DNA of 64,000 nt from an uncultured Clostridia bacterium (GCA_937893125.1 CALBHW010000059.1:1-64000), one strand, 5' to 3'; numbered from the stretch's first letter, positions 54,466 through 63,713 are shown. The notes: generated by a model from the sequence alone, not told the origin. Translations and numbers: made by a program.

Positions 54466-55488
54466 AAGTCTAAAAAGTTTCATAGCGCTTTTTGGAGCGT
54501 GGTTTTTTGCATGGGATTTGTGTGCTTTTTGATATTTATGCCCTTGGTTGTTTTTAATGAATCAAATTATAAGTTGAATATAAATAAAATCTATGAAAGT
54601 TCAGATAGCCCCAAATGCGTCTTAAATTTATTTCATATTGAGACCTTTGAAGGCGGAAGTTTTAGTCGCGGAAAATATCTTGAAAGGCAAGCAAGTAAGT
54701 TTAATAAACAATTCAAAAATTGCTACATTGTTGTAAAAACTTTGTCTTTACACGAACTTGAAATGAACTTGGCGGACAATAATAAAGCGGACATCTATTC
54801 TTTTTCATGCGGAGCGGGGGCTTATATCGCGGGGCTACTTAAAGAGCTTGATAAAAACAATAATACTCGTGACGACCTTAAAGACTATGGCAAAATAGGC
54901 GGAAAACTGCTCGCTTATCCATACATTTTATCAGGTTATGTCTTGTTTTCTTATGACAATTTGGCGGGCGAAGATGAAAGGCTAGACGATTTAGTCAAGA
55001 CAAAAAAGGTGGGCAAAAAAGAGTATGTTGGGTTAAGTCTCAGTAGTGGAACACAAGGACTCGAAGTTTTAAAGGTAAACAACATTTCTCTTTTAGACGC
55101 GGACGCGACAGTTTTTCCTTCGTCTTATGAAGCCTATCAAAATTTTTTAAAAAAGAAAAGTGTAAGTCTGCTTGGAACGAATAGAGATTTTGCAAGACTC
55201 AAAAACCGCGAAGAAAATGGGGGAATTTCAGCAATAAGATACAACTATTTAGGTGGTTTTAGTGACCTTGTGCAATATGTGGGAGTGACAAAAAGCGGAA
55301 ATGACTATAAAGAATATTATAGCGACCTTTTTGCAAAATTTTTGACGACAGACAACTGCCAAAACGACCTAGCAAATTATGGGCTTTTTTCGACGAACGG
55401 AAAAAATATTTATTCGTCAGGCGATTATTTAGATTTTGAAAATGAGTTAATAAAAAGTTTAAAATCAAGAAATGTTTTTGAAAAATAA
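54448..55488 (+). CDS. Membrane-anchored solute-binding-protein-like protein
   Basis: The fold resembles extracellular solute-binding proteins of ABC sugar importers: an N-lobe opening FHIETFEGGSFSRGKYLER, a central AYPYILSGYVLFSYD typical of the ligand cleft, and a C-terminal segment with SSYEAYQNFL, GGFSDLVQYVGV and a final ANYGLFS. Instead of a lipobox it has a signal-anchor helix at about 11-36 after the basic start MRLGFFKSKK. No permease or ATPase gene is nearby, so transport is doubtful; a sensing role is possible. The chosen ATG sits inside the uvrC terminator hairpin and has no Shine-Dalgarno. A GTG at 54499 or an ATG at 54511 would avoid the hairpin but would lose the positive N-region. 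The reading frame is convincing; the start is not. Confidence 0.65.
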   Translation: MRLGFFKSKKFHSAFWSVVFCMGFVCFLIFMPLVVFNESNYKLNINKIYESSDSPKCVLNLFHIETFEGGSFSRGKYLERQASKFNKQFKNCYIVVKTLSLHELEMNLADNNKADIYSFSCGAGAYIAGLLKELDKNNNTRDDLKDYGKIGGKLLAYPYILSGYVLFSYDNLAGEDERLDDLVKTKKVGKKEYVGLSLSSGTQGLEVLKVNNISLLDADATVFPSSYEAYQNFLKKKSVSLLGTNRDFARLKNREENGGISAIRYNYLGGFSDLVQYVGVTKSGNDYKEYYSDLFAKFLTTDNCQNDLANYGLFSTNGKNIYSSGDYLDFENELIKSLKSRNVFEK

Positions 55489-55520
55489 GCAAAAAAAGCT
55501 AAAAAAACATAAAAAATAGT

Positions 55521-56423
55521 GTGAAAATTAAATATTTTTTACCAATTTTAAAAAATGAGATGCCAGAAGTTGTTGTAAGTAAAAAAAAGAAATTTAGCGA
55601 GCTTACAACTTTTGGCATAGGTGGAAAAATCGGCGCTTACGTAAAAATAGACGACCGAAAAGTTTTGTTTAAACTTCTTAGACTTTTAAAGTTATATAGA
55701 GTCAAATATTTTATTCTTGGACGTGGAAGCAATTTGCTTGCGGGGGATACTTTTCACGACCTTTTTGTCATTCATATTAACTTTAACGAACTTTTTTGCT
55801 TTAATAACAAAATCGTGTGTGGCGCGGGGGTAAATTTATTTAGACTAAATACTTTTGCGTGCGAAAATGGACTTTCTGGACTTGAATGGAGTTATGGTAT
55901 TCCTGGTAGTGTTGGTGGGGCTGTTTATGGAAATGCGGGAAGTTTTGGCGGAGAAATGGGAAAAGTTGTACAATATGTTTATTACACGGACGGGGAACAT
56001 TTATATAGAAAAAGCGGAGAAGAGTTAAATTTTAGCTATAGAAAAAGTTATTTTTCTAATAAAAACTATGTTATTTTGCGTGTTGTTTTAAATTTATCAT
56101 CGAAAGAAAAAGAAGAAATAAAAATGTTGTGCGAAAATAATTTTGAAAAGAAAAAGGCTCTTCAACCATACGAAAAAAGAAGTGCGGGAAGTGTTTTTAA
56201 AAGACCGCTTGGTACTTTTGCGCCCATTTTAATTGAAAAGTGTAATTTGAAAGGTTTAATTATGGGGGACGCTCAAATTTCCACAAAACATTGTGGATTT
56301 ATTGTAAATTTAAACGGAAATGCCAAATTTAGAGATGTTTACTCGCTTTTAAAACGCACAAAAAGAGTGGTTTTTAGAGAGTTTAAAGTTAAACTTGAAG
56401 AAGAGATTGTTATTTTAAAATGA
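55521..56423 (+). CDS. murB: UDP-N-acetylenolpyruvoylglucosamine reductase
   Basis: MurB is the flavoenzyme that reduces enolpyruvyl-UDP-GlcNAc to UDP-MurNAc in peptidoglycan synthesis. FAD-binding motifs include TTFGIGG (about 30-36), ILGRGSNLL (about 72-80) and the signature GIPGSVGGAVYGNAGSFGGE (about 130-150). The catalytic region R-S-A-G-S-V-F-K-R-P has the proton-donor Ser at residue 224. The C-terminal domain carries GDAQIS and ends with the expected Glu-rich strand. At 300 residues it is the shorter type II form. The GTG start lacks a visible Shine-Dalgarno; an ATG near 55560 (MPEVVV) is an alternative. It lies 32 bases after the solute-binding-like gene, so co-transcription is likely. 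Confidence 0.96.
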   Translation: MKIKYFLPILKNEMPEVVVSKKKKFSELTTFGIGGKIGAYVKIDDRKVLFKLLRLLKLYRVKYFILGRGSNLLAGDTFHDLFVIHINFNELFCFNNKIVCGAGVNLFRLNTFACENGLSGLEWSYGIPGSVGGAVYGNAGSFGGEMGKVVQYVYYTDGEHLYRKSGEELNFSYRKSYFSNKNYVILRVVLNLSSKEKEEIKMLCENNFEKKKALQPYEKRSAGSVFKRPLGTFAPILIEKCNLKGLIMGDAQISTKHCGFIVNLNGNAKFRDVYSLLKRTKRVVFREFKVKLEEEIVILK

Positions 56424-56480
56424 AAAGATTTTAGTGTTCTAAAAAACACATAAAAAATTGTGAAAAGTATTGCATATTTT

Positions 56481-56509
56481 AGGACAAAATAAAAAATAAA
56501 TGATATAAT
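56481..56509 (+). promoter_or_regulatory. Extended -10 promoter upstream of whiA
   Basis: AGGACA (56481-56486), 17 bases, TATAAT (56504-56509) preceded by TG at 56501-56502 (TGATATAAT). The leader of about 70 bases contains AGCCTAAA/TTTAGGTT, which can form a stem before the AAGGAG site. Confidence 0.65.
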
Positions 56510-56584
56510 GCTTACAATGGAAAGGTGTGAGCCTAAATTTTGCGTGGCGTGATTTTTTAGGTTGGGGCACATTTAAGGAGAAGT

Positions 56585-57565
56585 ATGTCGTTTGCACATG
56601 AAGTTAAACAAGAAGTTTTAAACGCAAATATCGAAAATGAGTGCTGTAAATTAGCGTTTTTGTCGGCTGTCATTCATTCTTGCGGGGAACTAATTAAGCG
56701 TGGGAAAGATATTTTTGTCGTGCTTAAAACGGATATGGAAGAATTGTTCCCAAAGGTAAATGAATGTTTGTCTACGCTTTATGGCGAAAAAGCGACGATT
56801 GAAAGGGATGAAGATAACAATATAAATAAACTCGACCGCTTTATTATAACTCTCCCAATAAATGTCACAAAAAGGATTCTTTTTGACTGCGGGATTGCAA
56901 AATTTAATCTTGACAACGAATTTTCGCTTTGGGTGGGTTTGGACGAGCATATTTTGGAAAGTGAATGTTGTGAGAGAAGTTATGTTAAGGGCGTTTTTGC
57001 GACCGCTTCTACTTCAAATATTGTTTTAAACGACGAAAAGGGCAAAAATAGAACTTTTAGCGGTTATCATTGGGAATTTAATTTTGTTGATGAGCGTTTT
57101 TGTGATGACTTTTCAAGTTTGCTTTTTAAACTCGGCATAACGAACAAAAAAAGTAAGCGAAAAAATCTCTTTGTTTTGTACATAAAAGAAGCGGACAAGG
57201 TTAGTGACCTTTTTGCGCTTGTTGGTGCGTACAAAGGGCTTCTTAGACTTCAAAATGAAATGGCAATCCGCGAAGTGAGAAACAACATAAATAGGCAAAA
57301 CAATTGTTTGAACGCAAATATAACTAAGACTGTAAATGCGAGTCTAAGGCAAGTTAACGCAATAAACAAAATCCAAGACACAATAGGGTTTGAAAGTTTG
57401 CCAGCCAATTTGCGCGAACTTTGTCTTGTGCGTCTTGCGAATCCCGAAGAGTCGCTTGACAACTTGACAAAACTGCTTTCAACTACTATAACTAAAAGTG
57501 GCATAAACCACCAGTTTAATAGGTTAATAAAAATAGCAGATAAAATTGAAAACAATAAATTGTAA
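56585..57565 (+). CDS. whiA: WhiA, LAGLIDADG-type DNA-binding regulator
   Basis: WhiA is the conserved Gram-positive regulator linked to cell division and sporulation-related growth. The start ATG follows AAGGAG closely. The N-terminal region opens with SFAHEVKQEVL and contains two degenerate LAGLIDADG homing-endonuclease-like units (about 1-220). The C-terminal helix-turn-helix covers about 225-320, with the signature RQVNAINKIQDTIGFESLP, NLRELCLVRL and SGINHQFNRL. Length (326) is typical. Usually rapZ and yvcK lie just upstream; here murB does. It has its own extended -10 promoter and leads into dnaE after 145 bases. Confidence 0.95.
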   Translation: MSFAHEVKQEVLNANIENECCKLAFLSAVIHSCGELIKRGKDIFVVLKTDMEELFPKVNECLSTLYGEKATIERDEDNNINKLDRFIITLPINVTKRILFDCGIAKFNLDNEFSLWVGLDEHILESECCERSYVKGVFATASTSNIVLNDEKGKNRTFSGYHWEFNFVDERFCDDFSSLLFKLGITNKKSKRKNLFVLYIKEADKVSDLFALVGAYKGLLRLQNEMAIREVRNNINRQNNCLNANITKTVNASLRQVNAINKIQDTIGFESLPANLRELCLVRLANPEESLDNLTKLLSTTITKSGINHQFNRLIKIADKIENNKL

Positions 57566-57710
57566 AACTCGAAAATCAAACCAAAAGCAATTTGTTTGGC
57601 TATTTTACTTTATAAAAAACCAGTTTAAAATTGTTTATGTTTTGTGGGGAGCTTAGCAAAACTAAAACTTGATATAAAAAACAAGTTAGAAAATCAAAAG
57701 AAGGGCGAAA

Positions 57711-60700
57711 ATGAAGAATTTTGTGCATTTGCATATCCATACCGAATATAGTTTGCTTGACGGAGCGGCAAAAGTTAAGGACCTTGTAAAAACTGTAAAG
57801 GAACAAGGGGCGAACGCTGTCGCTATAACTGACCACGGGACAATGGCGGGTGCGCTTGTTTTTTTTGCCGAATGCTACAAAAACGGAATTAAGCCTATTA
57901 TCGGGTGCGAGTTTTATGTCGCAATGGATAGGACATATAAGCAAGGGAAACCGGACAACGGACATTTGATTTTGATTGCAAAAAACAACGAAGGCTATCA
58001 CAATCTTTTAAAACTCAACGCTATTGCGGCGAAAGAAGGGTTTTATTATAAGCCAAGAATTGACTATGATGTCTTGGAACAACACTCAAAAGGACTTATT
58101 TGCCTTTCTGCTTGTCTTGCGGGACACATTCCACAATATCTTTTGAAAAGAGAATTTGACGAAGCATATAAGTTGGGACTTAGGCTCAAAAATATGTTTG
58201 ATGAAGGTGATTTTTACATTGAACTTCAAAATCACCACTTGCCAGAACAAATGGAAATTTTGGAGCCACTAAATGAACTAGCAAAAAAACTCGGTGTTAA
58301 GACGGTCGCCACAAATGACGCTCACTACATTAAGCGCGAGGATGCCGAAATGCAAGATGTTTTGATGTGTATCCAGATGGGAAAATTTCTTGACGATACG
58401 GATAGGCTTCGTTTTTCAACCGACGAATTTTATGTAAAGACGCGAGAAGAAATGGAAGAAGTTTTAGGCGCGTACCCAGAAGCGCTTGATACAACACAAG
58501 AAATTGCGGACAAGTGTTTTGTCACAATTAAGGCAAAGTCTCATAAGGATATCCCTAATCTTCCTGACAATTGCACCTTGCGTGACAATGAAAACTTTAT
58601 TCCAAAATACACAGTTGAAGGAATGACAACTTACGAATTTCTTAAAAAACTTTGCTATGACGGCTTGAAAGATAGATATCCTGTTATTACGCCAGAAATT
58701 CAAAAAAGGGCGGACTATGAACTTGATATTATTAGGGAGCAAGGCTTTGTCGAGTACTTCCTTGTTGTTTGGGACTATATAAACTACGCTAGACAACACA
58801 ATATTCCAGTTGGCCCTGGGCGTGGAAGTGGGGCGGGAAGTATTGTTGCGTACACGAGCGGAATTACGCGTGTTGACCCTATTAAATATAACCTTCTTTT
58901 TGAAAGATTTATTCACCGTGAACGTGTTTCGATGCCCGATTTCGACGTCGACTTTTGTTATGATAGAAGACCAGAAGTTATTGAGTATGCGAAGAGAAAA
59001 TATGGAAAAGACAATGTCGCTTATATTGGCACATTTGGTACGATGGCTGCCAAAAACGCCATTCGTGATGTTGCAAGAGTACTTAGATTTCCGCTTGCTG
59101 AAGTGGGAAAAATTTGCAAGGAAATCCCAGCAAAACTTCCAGAAGGCATAAAAAAGCCACCTGTTTTGAAATATTATTTTGGAAGAACGGGCAAGGAAGA
59201 AGATGAAAAATATATTATTCCAACACTCAAAAAACTTTATGATGAGGACGACCGCGTAAAACGAGTTATCGATATGTCAATTAAACTTGAAGGTATGCCA
59301 AGGCAGACTTCAACACACGCGTGCGGAATTTTGATTGCTCCAGAACCAGTTGACACATATGTTCCACTTTTAAGAAACGGCGAAGAAATTGCGACCCAAT
59401 ATTCGATGATTGAGCTCGAAGATTTGGGACTTCTTAAAATGGACTTTTTGGGACTTAGGACTCTTACTGATATTGATAAGGCGCTTAAACTTATAAAACG
59501 AATCCATAATGTCGATATAGACTTTTACAATATGGAATATAACGACGCAAATGTCTTTAAACTCATTTCGTCGGGGAACACGGATGCCATTTTCCAACTT
59601 GAAGGTGGAGGCATGAAGTCCTTTATGAAAAAGTTGAAGCCCGACAACTTGGAAGATATTATCGCTGGAATTTCTCTTTATCGTCCAGGCCCTATGAAAT
59701 ATATTGATTCATATGTTAAAAACAAACACAATCCAGCGGGGATAAAATATGACCATCCATGTTTAAAACCTATTCTTGAAGCAACATATGGAATTATTGT
59801 TTATCAAGAGCAAGTTATGCAGATTGTTCAAGCAATGGCGGGATATTCGCTAGGGCAAGCCGATATGGTTCGTCGTATTATGGGTAAGAAAAAGGTCGAA
59901 AAAATGGCTGCCGAAAAAGAAAAATTTATTTATGGCTGGCAAGACCCTAAAGGTGAAAAGAGTATTGAAGGTGCATTAAAACGCGGAGTTCCAGAAGATA
60001 TTGCAAGAAAAGTCTTTGCGGATATGGAAGATTTCGCAAAATACGCTTTCAACAAATCTCACGCTGCTGCATATGCCTATTTATCCTATCAAACGGCGTA
60101 CTTAAAGTGCTATTATGAAGTCGAATTTATTGTTGCGGTTTTGAATAATAGAATCACATCAATCGACGAAATTAAAAAATATATCATTTATGCGCGCGGG
60201 CAAGGAATAGAAGTTTTGCCACCAGACATCAATAAATCAGAAACATATTTTAGCGTTGAAGACGGCAAAATTCGTTTTGGTCTTGCGGCGATTAAAAATG
60301 TGGGAATTGGTGTCGTTGAAGAAATAATTAAAGATAGAGAAGAACGCGGAAATTATACAGATTTACACGACTTTGTGGAAAGAACGCAAACAAAGGGCGT
60401 AAATAAGCGTTGTATTGAAAGCCTGATTTTGGCAGGCGCTTTCGATGGCTTCGGGGCGCATAGGTCGCAACTTATGAGCGTCTATGAAAGTGTTATTGAA
60501 GTCGTTGCAAAGGACATTAAGAATAGGGCAACAGGTCAATTTAGTTTGTTTGACGATATGTCAATGGTGTCCACTAAAAAAGTTAAACTTCCTGAAATGG
60601 CGGAGTACACAAAGTCAACAAAATTAAAATTTGAAAAACAAGTTTTAGGAATGTATTTGTCGGGTCACCCACTTGACAACTATATGGACGAATTTAATAA

Positions 60701-61313
60701 CTTTACCTTTAATGCGTCGATGATTTCAAAGGGCGATGAACAAGATGTCGAAGAAGACGAAGAAGATATGGAAAACGACCAAGTCGAAGACGATAGCGGG
60801 CTTAAAAACGAAATGCCAGTCGTTTGTGGCGGGTCGATTGAAGAAGTTAGAAAACTTTTCTCAAAATCAACCAATAAAGAAATGGCAATTGTATCAGTTG
60901 AAGACCTTTACGGGACATTTGAAGTTATGTTTTTCCCAAAACTTTTTGATAGATATAGGTCGCTTCTTGTCGAAGATAGCCTAATTAAAATCCACGGAAA
61001 AGTCTCTATTCGTGACGGTGGTGACGTGACGATTTTGGCGGATAGAATTGAACCTATGGGACAACACGCTGAAGCGGAAACTCAACAAAAAGCGCACCAA
61101 AAAACATTGTATTTAAAATACGATACTCAAAATGGAATTGTTCACAATAATGTGCTTGCAATTTTGAAAAGTTATCCAGGCAATGTGCCCGTCATCGTAA
61201 AATGCACATACTACAATAGAGCGTTTAAGTTGGGGGTAAGTATTTCGGTGAGTGACCTTCTTATGACGGAACTTTATTCTCTTCTTGATGAAGAAAATAT
61301 AAAGTTGATTTAG
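57711..61313 (+). CDS. dnaE: DNA polymerase III alpha subunit, DnaE type
   Basis: The replicative C-family polymerase. The start ATG follows AAGGGCG. Order of domains: PHP domain from residue 6 (HLHIHTEYSLLDGA, TDHGTM near 41) with its metal-binding His residues kept; palm and fingers with PGRGSGAGS near 368 and the catalytic acids Asp410 and Asp412 in MPDFDVDF and Asp578 in KMDFLGL; beta-clamp and helix-hairpin-helix region near 830-950; C-terminal OB fold at about 1055-1115 (FEVMFFPKLFDRY). At 1,200 residues it is slightly long. The excess includes a strongly acidic linker around 1006-1030 (DVEEDEEDMENDQVEDD), which looks like a disordered hinge before the OB fold. No PolC-type exonuclease insertion is present. 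pfkA follows after 70 bases with no terminator. Confidence 0.97.
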   Translation: MKNFVHLHIHTEYSLLDGAAKVKDLVKTVKEQGANAVAITDHGTMAGALVFFAECYKNGIKPIIGCEFYVAMDRTYKQGKPDNGHLILIAKNNEGYHNLLKLNAIAAKEGFYYKPRIDYDVLEQHSKGLICLSACLAGHIPQYLLKREFDEAYKLGLRLKNMFDEGDFYIELQNHHLPEQMEILEPLNELAKKLGVKTVATNDAHYIKREDAEMQDVLMCIQMGKFLDDTDRLRFSTDEFYVKTREEMEEVLGAYPEALDTTQEIADKCFVTIKAKSHKDIPNLPDNCTLRDNENFIPKYTVEGMTTYEFLKKLCYDGLKDRYPVITPEIQKRADYELDIIREQGFVEYFLVVWDYINYARQHNIPVGPGRGSGAGSIVAYTSGITRVDPIKYNLLFERFIHRERVSMPDFDVDFCYDRRPEVIEYAKRKYGKDNVAYIGTFGTMAAKNAIRDVARVLRFPLAEVGKICKEIPAKLPEGIKKPPVLKYYFGRTGKEEDEKYIIPTLKKLYDEDDRVKRVIDMSIKLEGMPRQTSTHACGILIAPEPVDTYVPLLRNGEEIATQYSMIELEDLGLLKMDFLGLRTLTDIDKALKLIKRIHNVDIDFYNMEYNDANVFKLISSGNTDAIFQLEGGGMKSFMKKLKPDNLEDIIAGISLYRPGPMKYIDSYVKNKHNPAGIKYDHPCLKPILEATYGIIVYQEQVMQIVQAMAGYSLGQADMVRRIMGKKKVEKMAAEKEKFIYGWQDPKGEKSIEGALKRGVPEDIARKVFADMEDFAKYAFNKSHAAAYAYLSYQTAYLKCYYEVEFIVAVLNNRITSIDEIKKYIIYARGQGIEVLPPDINKSETYFSVEDGKIRFGLAAIKNVGIGVVEEIIKDREERGNYTDLHDFVERTQTKGVNKRCIESLILAGAFDGFGAHRSQLMSVYESVIEVVAKDIKNRATGQFSLFDDMSMVSTKKVKLPEMAEYTKSTKLKFEKQVLGMYLSGHPLDNYMDEFNNFTFNASMISKGDEQDVEEDEEDMENDQVEDDSGLKNEMPVVCGGSIEEVRKLFSKSTNKEMAIVSVEDLYGTFEVMFFPKLFDRYRSLLVEDSLIKIHGKVSIRDGGDVTILADRIEPMGQHAEAETQQKAHQKTLYLKYDTQNGIVHNNVLAILKSYPGNVPVIVKCTYYNRAFKLGVSISVSDLLMTELYSLLDEENIKLI

Positions 61314-61383
61314 CGTGCTTACTTAATAAATAATATTGTTTAAATAAAATTTTTCTAGGAAATAGTTAAAAAGGAAAGAGAAA

Positions 61384-62355
61384 ATGGAAGTAAAAAATAT
61401 CGCAGTTTTAACAAGTGGTGGCGACGCGCAAGGGATGAACACTGCAATAAACATTATTGTTAGAGTGGCGCGCGCAAGACGAATTTGGGTTTATGGTGTT
61501 TTGGAAGGATATAAGGGACTTTTTAATGACCAATTTGTTCAACTTGACGAGCAAATAGTTGAAAATATCGGCTTTATGGGCGGAAGTTTTCTTAAAACGT
61601 CAAGATTTGTAGACTTTAAGAATCCTTCTGTCGTAAAAAAATCAGCAGAAAATTTAAAAGCACGCAACATCGACGCACTTATCGTGCTTGGCGGTGACGG
61701 GTCATATAAGGGAGCACTAGACCTTGTTAAAGAAGGAGTGAATGTAATTTGTATCCCAGCGACAATTGATAATGACCTTAGATATACGTCGCGTTGTCTT
61801 GGATTTGACACGGCAGTCAACAATTCTTGCAAGTATATAGAAGATGTAAAACAAACAATGGACGCTTTAAGCCGCGGTGTTGTATTTGAAGTCATGGGAA
61901 GATATTGCGGAGATATAGCGCTTTATAGCGCTTGTTCGACAGCGTGCGACTTAATTGCCGTTCCTGAAAAACCAACGACTGAAAAAGAAATCATTGAAAA
62001 GGTTAAACTTCACATAAAAAGAACAAATAAAGCGCCTACAATTGTTGTTGCAGAGCATCAATTTGACGTCGTTGATTTGTCTAAAAAACTTACCAAGGAG
62101 ACGGGCGTCGACTTTAAATATTCAATTGTTGGCTACATTCAACGCGGGGGCGCACCTTCCGTTCTAGATAAAGCTCTTGCAATGCAATTCGCAGTTAAAG
62201 CGGTCAATTTGATTGAAAAAGGCATATTTAACCGCGCAATTGGCTATAAAGACGATGTTGCATTTGATATGGATTTAAGTGACGCACTAAAAAGCGAATA
62301 TAATTTCAATTACGACCTTTTGCAACTTTTCTATTCGTTAAACGAAAAGAATTAG
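61384..62355 (+). CDS. pfkA: ATP-type 6-phosphofructokinase with altered substrate-site residues
   Basis: It phosphorylates fructose-6-phosphate in glycolysis. The start ATG follows AAGGAAAG. Family motifs: TSGGDAQGMN (10-19, where Q16 replaces the usual Pro), GGSFLKTSRF, GGDGS (103-107), TIDND (127-131, catalytic Asp129), EVMGRYCGD, and GYIQRGG (250-256). Gly106 in GGDGS and Ala126 before TIDND indicate ATP rather than pyrophosphate as donor. Two fructose-6-phosphate contacts differ from Escherichia coli PfkA: Arg243 corresponds to Lys245 and His249 to Tyr251. It could still be the main enzyme or a paralogue with another sugar phosphate. dnaE-pfkA is a standard clostridial order, usually followed by pyk, which is absent here. 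Confidence 0.93.
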   Translation: MEVKNIAVLTSGGDAQGMNTAINIIVRVARARRIWVYGVLEGYKGLFNDQFVQLDEQIVENIGFMGGSFLKTSRFVDFKNPSVVKKSAENLKARNIDALIVLGGDGSYKGALDLVKEGVNVICIPATIDNDLRYTSRCLGFDTAVNNSCKYIEDVKQTMDALSRGVVFEVMGRYCGDIALYSACSTACDLIAVPEKPTTEKEIIEKVKLHIKRTNKAPTIVVAEHQFDVVDLSKKLTKETGVDFKYSIVGYIQRGGAPSVLDKALAMQFAVKAVNLIEKGIFNRAIGYKDDVAFDMDLSDALKSEYNFNYDLLQLFYSLNEKN

Positions 62356-62391
62356 TGCGAAAATTTTAAAGACAAGCACTTAATTTTTTTT
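62350..62391 (+). terminator. Intrinsic terminator of pfkA
   Basis: AATTAGTGC (62350-62358, overlapping the stop codon) pairs with GCACTTAATT (62376-62385) with one bulged base, followed by a run of T. Confidence 0.6.
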
Positions 62392-62448
62392 AAAGTTGTA
62401 ACAAAATAAAATTTGGCTAAAACTTATTAAAAGTATTATTTTACAAAA

Positions 62449-62489
62449 AAATATCTAGTTAAGAGTGCATAATTAGATATTTTTCTTTT
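62449..62489. terminator. A/U-rich hairpin between convergent genes
   Basis: AAATATCTA (62449-62457) and TAGATATTT (62474-62482) are perfectly complementary, with T runs on both strands. This would serve the reverse-strand gene and back up the pfkA terminator. Confidence 0.45.
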
Positions 62490-62526
62490 ATTGTCAAAAA
62501 CACTTTTATAATGTTTGTTAAAAAAA

Positions 62527-62787
62527 CTATCTTGACATATCTTCAATTACAAGTTTGTCAAATCTTACGCTTTCGGGAAAATCGCTTGGGGTGAAAGTTG
62601 TGTTTCTAAATTGTAAAAAGTGTGCAAGATGTTTTGTAACGACAATTGGAGTCGCAATGTCCAACTTTTCGCACATTGGAGTTAAATAGTCAAAAAATTT
62701 ATAAATATCAAAAGTGGACGCGTCTTCATAGACCGTGTCTTTGATTATTTTTTCATTTTTCATAACTTTTGCCCAAATTCTGACCAT
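62527..62787 (-). CDS. Conserved 86-residue protein of unknown function
   Basis: The ATG at 62787 on the reverse strand is preceded by AAAAAGGAG, so the gene is real. The sequence begins MVRIWAKVMKNEKIIKDTVYE and continues with a helix containing CEKLDIATPIVV and a C-terminal F-DKLVIEDM. I recall similar short proteins with an R-I-W-A-x-x-x-K-x-x-x-I-x-K-D start in many Clostridia, where they are left as hypothetical; that is memory, not a search. No membrane segment or signal peptide is present. It is convergent with pfkA and has an extended -10 promoter. Confidence 0.8.
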   Translation of the reverse strand: MVRIWAKVMKNEKIIKDTVYEDASTFDIYKFFDYLTPMCEKLDIATPIVVTKHLAHFLQFRNTTFTPSDFPESVRFDKLVIEDMSR

Positions 62788-62821
62788 AATTTCTCCTTTT
62801 TAGTGCTAAAACATTTCATTT

Positions 62822-62830
62822 ATTATAGCA
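62822..62830 (-). promoter_or_regulatory. Extended -10 promoter of the reverse-strand conserved gene
   Basis: On the reverse strand TGCTATAAT ends 34 bases before the ATG. No -35 hexamer is recognisable at the expected distance. Confidence 0.45.
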
Positions 62831-63102
62831 AACATTTTATTTTTGCGCTATTTATTTTTAACAACTATTTTACTTTTTCATAAAATAGTATATCAATATT
62901 TGATTGAGTAATGGGAAATAGTAAAAAAAGACAATAAAAGATGGTTGAATTAAAAAGGGAAAAGTAAATAAAAATAATAAGAGTTTTGTCTTGTATATAA
63001 GTCACTTTTAGATTTCAAAACTATTCTTAAAATAAGTCATAATTAAAAAAATAATAAAATAATTTTAATAAAAAACAAATTTTATGAATTAAAAGAATTT
63101 TC
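62831..63102. other. AT-rich gap upstream of the greA promoter
   Basis: About 270 bases, mostly A/T runs, with no gene, RNA or hairpin that I can support. Confidence 0.5.
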
Positions 63103-63131
63103 TTGACATAAAATATATAATCAACTATAAT
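63103..63131 (+). promoter_or_regulatory. Perfect sigma-A promoter of greA
   Basis: TTGACA (63103-63108), 17 bases, TATAAT (63126-63131): both hexamers and the spacing are ideal. The leader of about 95 bases contains GTATTGC twice (around 63174 and 63192) and ends with AGGAGG. Confidence 0.85.
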
Positions 63132-63230
63132 TGTCGTTGCGAGTTTAAGAGAATATGTGAAATTTGAGATGTTGTATTGCTTAAAAAGGCGGTATTGCAT
63201 TTTTTTTAAAACTTAAACCAGGAGGTAAAA

Positions 63231-63713
63231 ATGGAAAACGAAATTTATCTAACAAAGGAAGGCTACAAGGCTTTACAAGAAAGGCTCGATTACCTTAAAT
63301 CAACAAAAAGGGACGAAGTCTCAAAAAGAATCGGTATTGCAAGAGAATTTGGCGACCTTAGCGAGAATTCAGAATATGATGCAGCAAAGGAAGAACAAGC
63401 ACAACTCGAACAAGAGATTTTGGAAATTGAAAATAAACTCAGATTTGGCAAAGTTATTGACAAAAAGACTATTGATACTAGCGTAGTAAACGCTGGTTGT
63501 ACGGTCAGACTTAAAGACCTTGATTTTGACGATGAGTTTGAATATAAGATTGTTGGCTCGACAGAGAGCGACCCTTCAAAAGGAATTATCTCCAACGAGT
63601 CGCCAGTAGGCAAGGCTCTTCTTGGTAAGAAAAAGTGTGACAAAGTTATGGTTATCCTTCCACAAAACAACAACGCAACAATTCGCCTTGAAATCCTTGA
63701 CATTAAAGCGTAA
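63231..63713 (+). CDS. greA: Transcript cleavage factor GreA
   Basis: GreA enters the secondary channel of backtracked RNA polymerase and stimulates cleavage of the RNA 3' end. The start follows AGGAGG. Residues 1-75 are the antiparallel coiled coil, with the tip loop GDLSENSEYDAAKEE holding the acidic pair Asp42 and Glu45 that matches Asp41/Glu44 of Escherichia coli. Residues 80-160 are the FKBP-like domain (TVRLKDLDFDDEFEYKIVG, GIISNESPVGKALLGK). Length (160) is typical. It is monocistronic by appearance, between a perfect promoter and a hairpin. Confidence 0.97.
   Translation: MENEIYLTKEGYKALQERLDYLKSTKRDEVSKRIGIAREFGDLSENSEYDAAKEEQAQLEQEILEIENKLRFGKVIDKKTIDTSVVNAGCTVRLKDLDFDDEFEYKIVGSTESDPSKGIISNESPVGKALLGKKKCDKVMVILPQNNNATIRLEILDIKA

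Noticed and set aside
58464..58916. 150-residue reverse ORF (and the 133-residue one at 57600-58001) overlapping dnaE
   Set aside because: Both are antisense to a strongly conserved polymerase gene, with no initiation signal or recognisable protein.
63290..63703. 137-residue reverse ORF antisense to greA
   Set aside because: A shadow of greA codon usage; no start signal, and the forward gene is certain.
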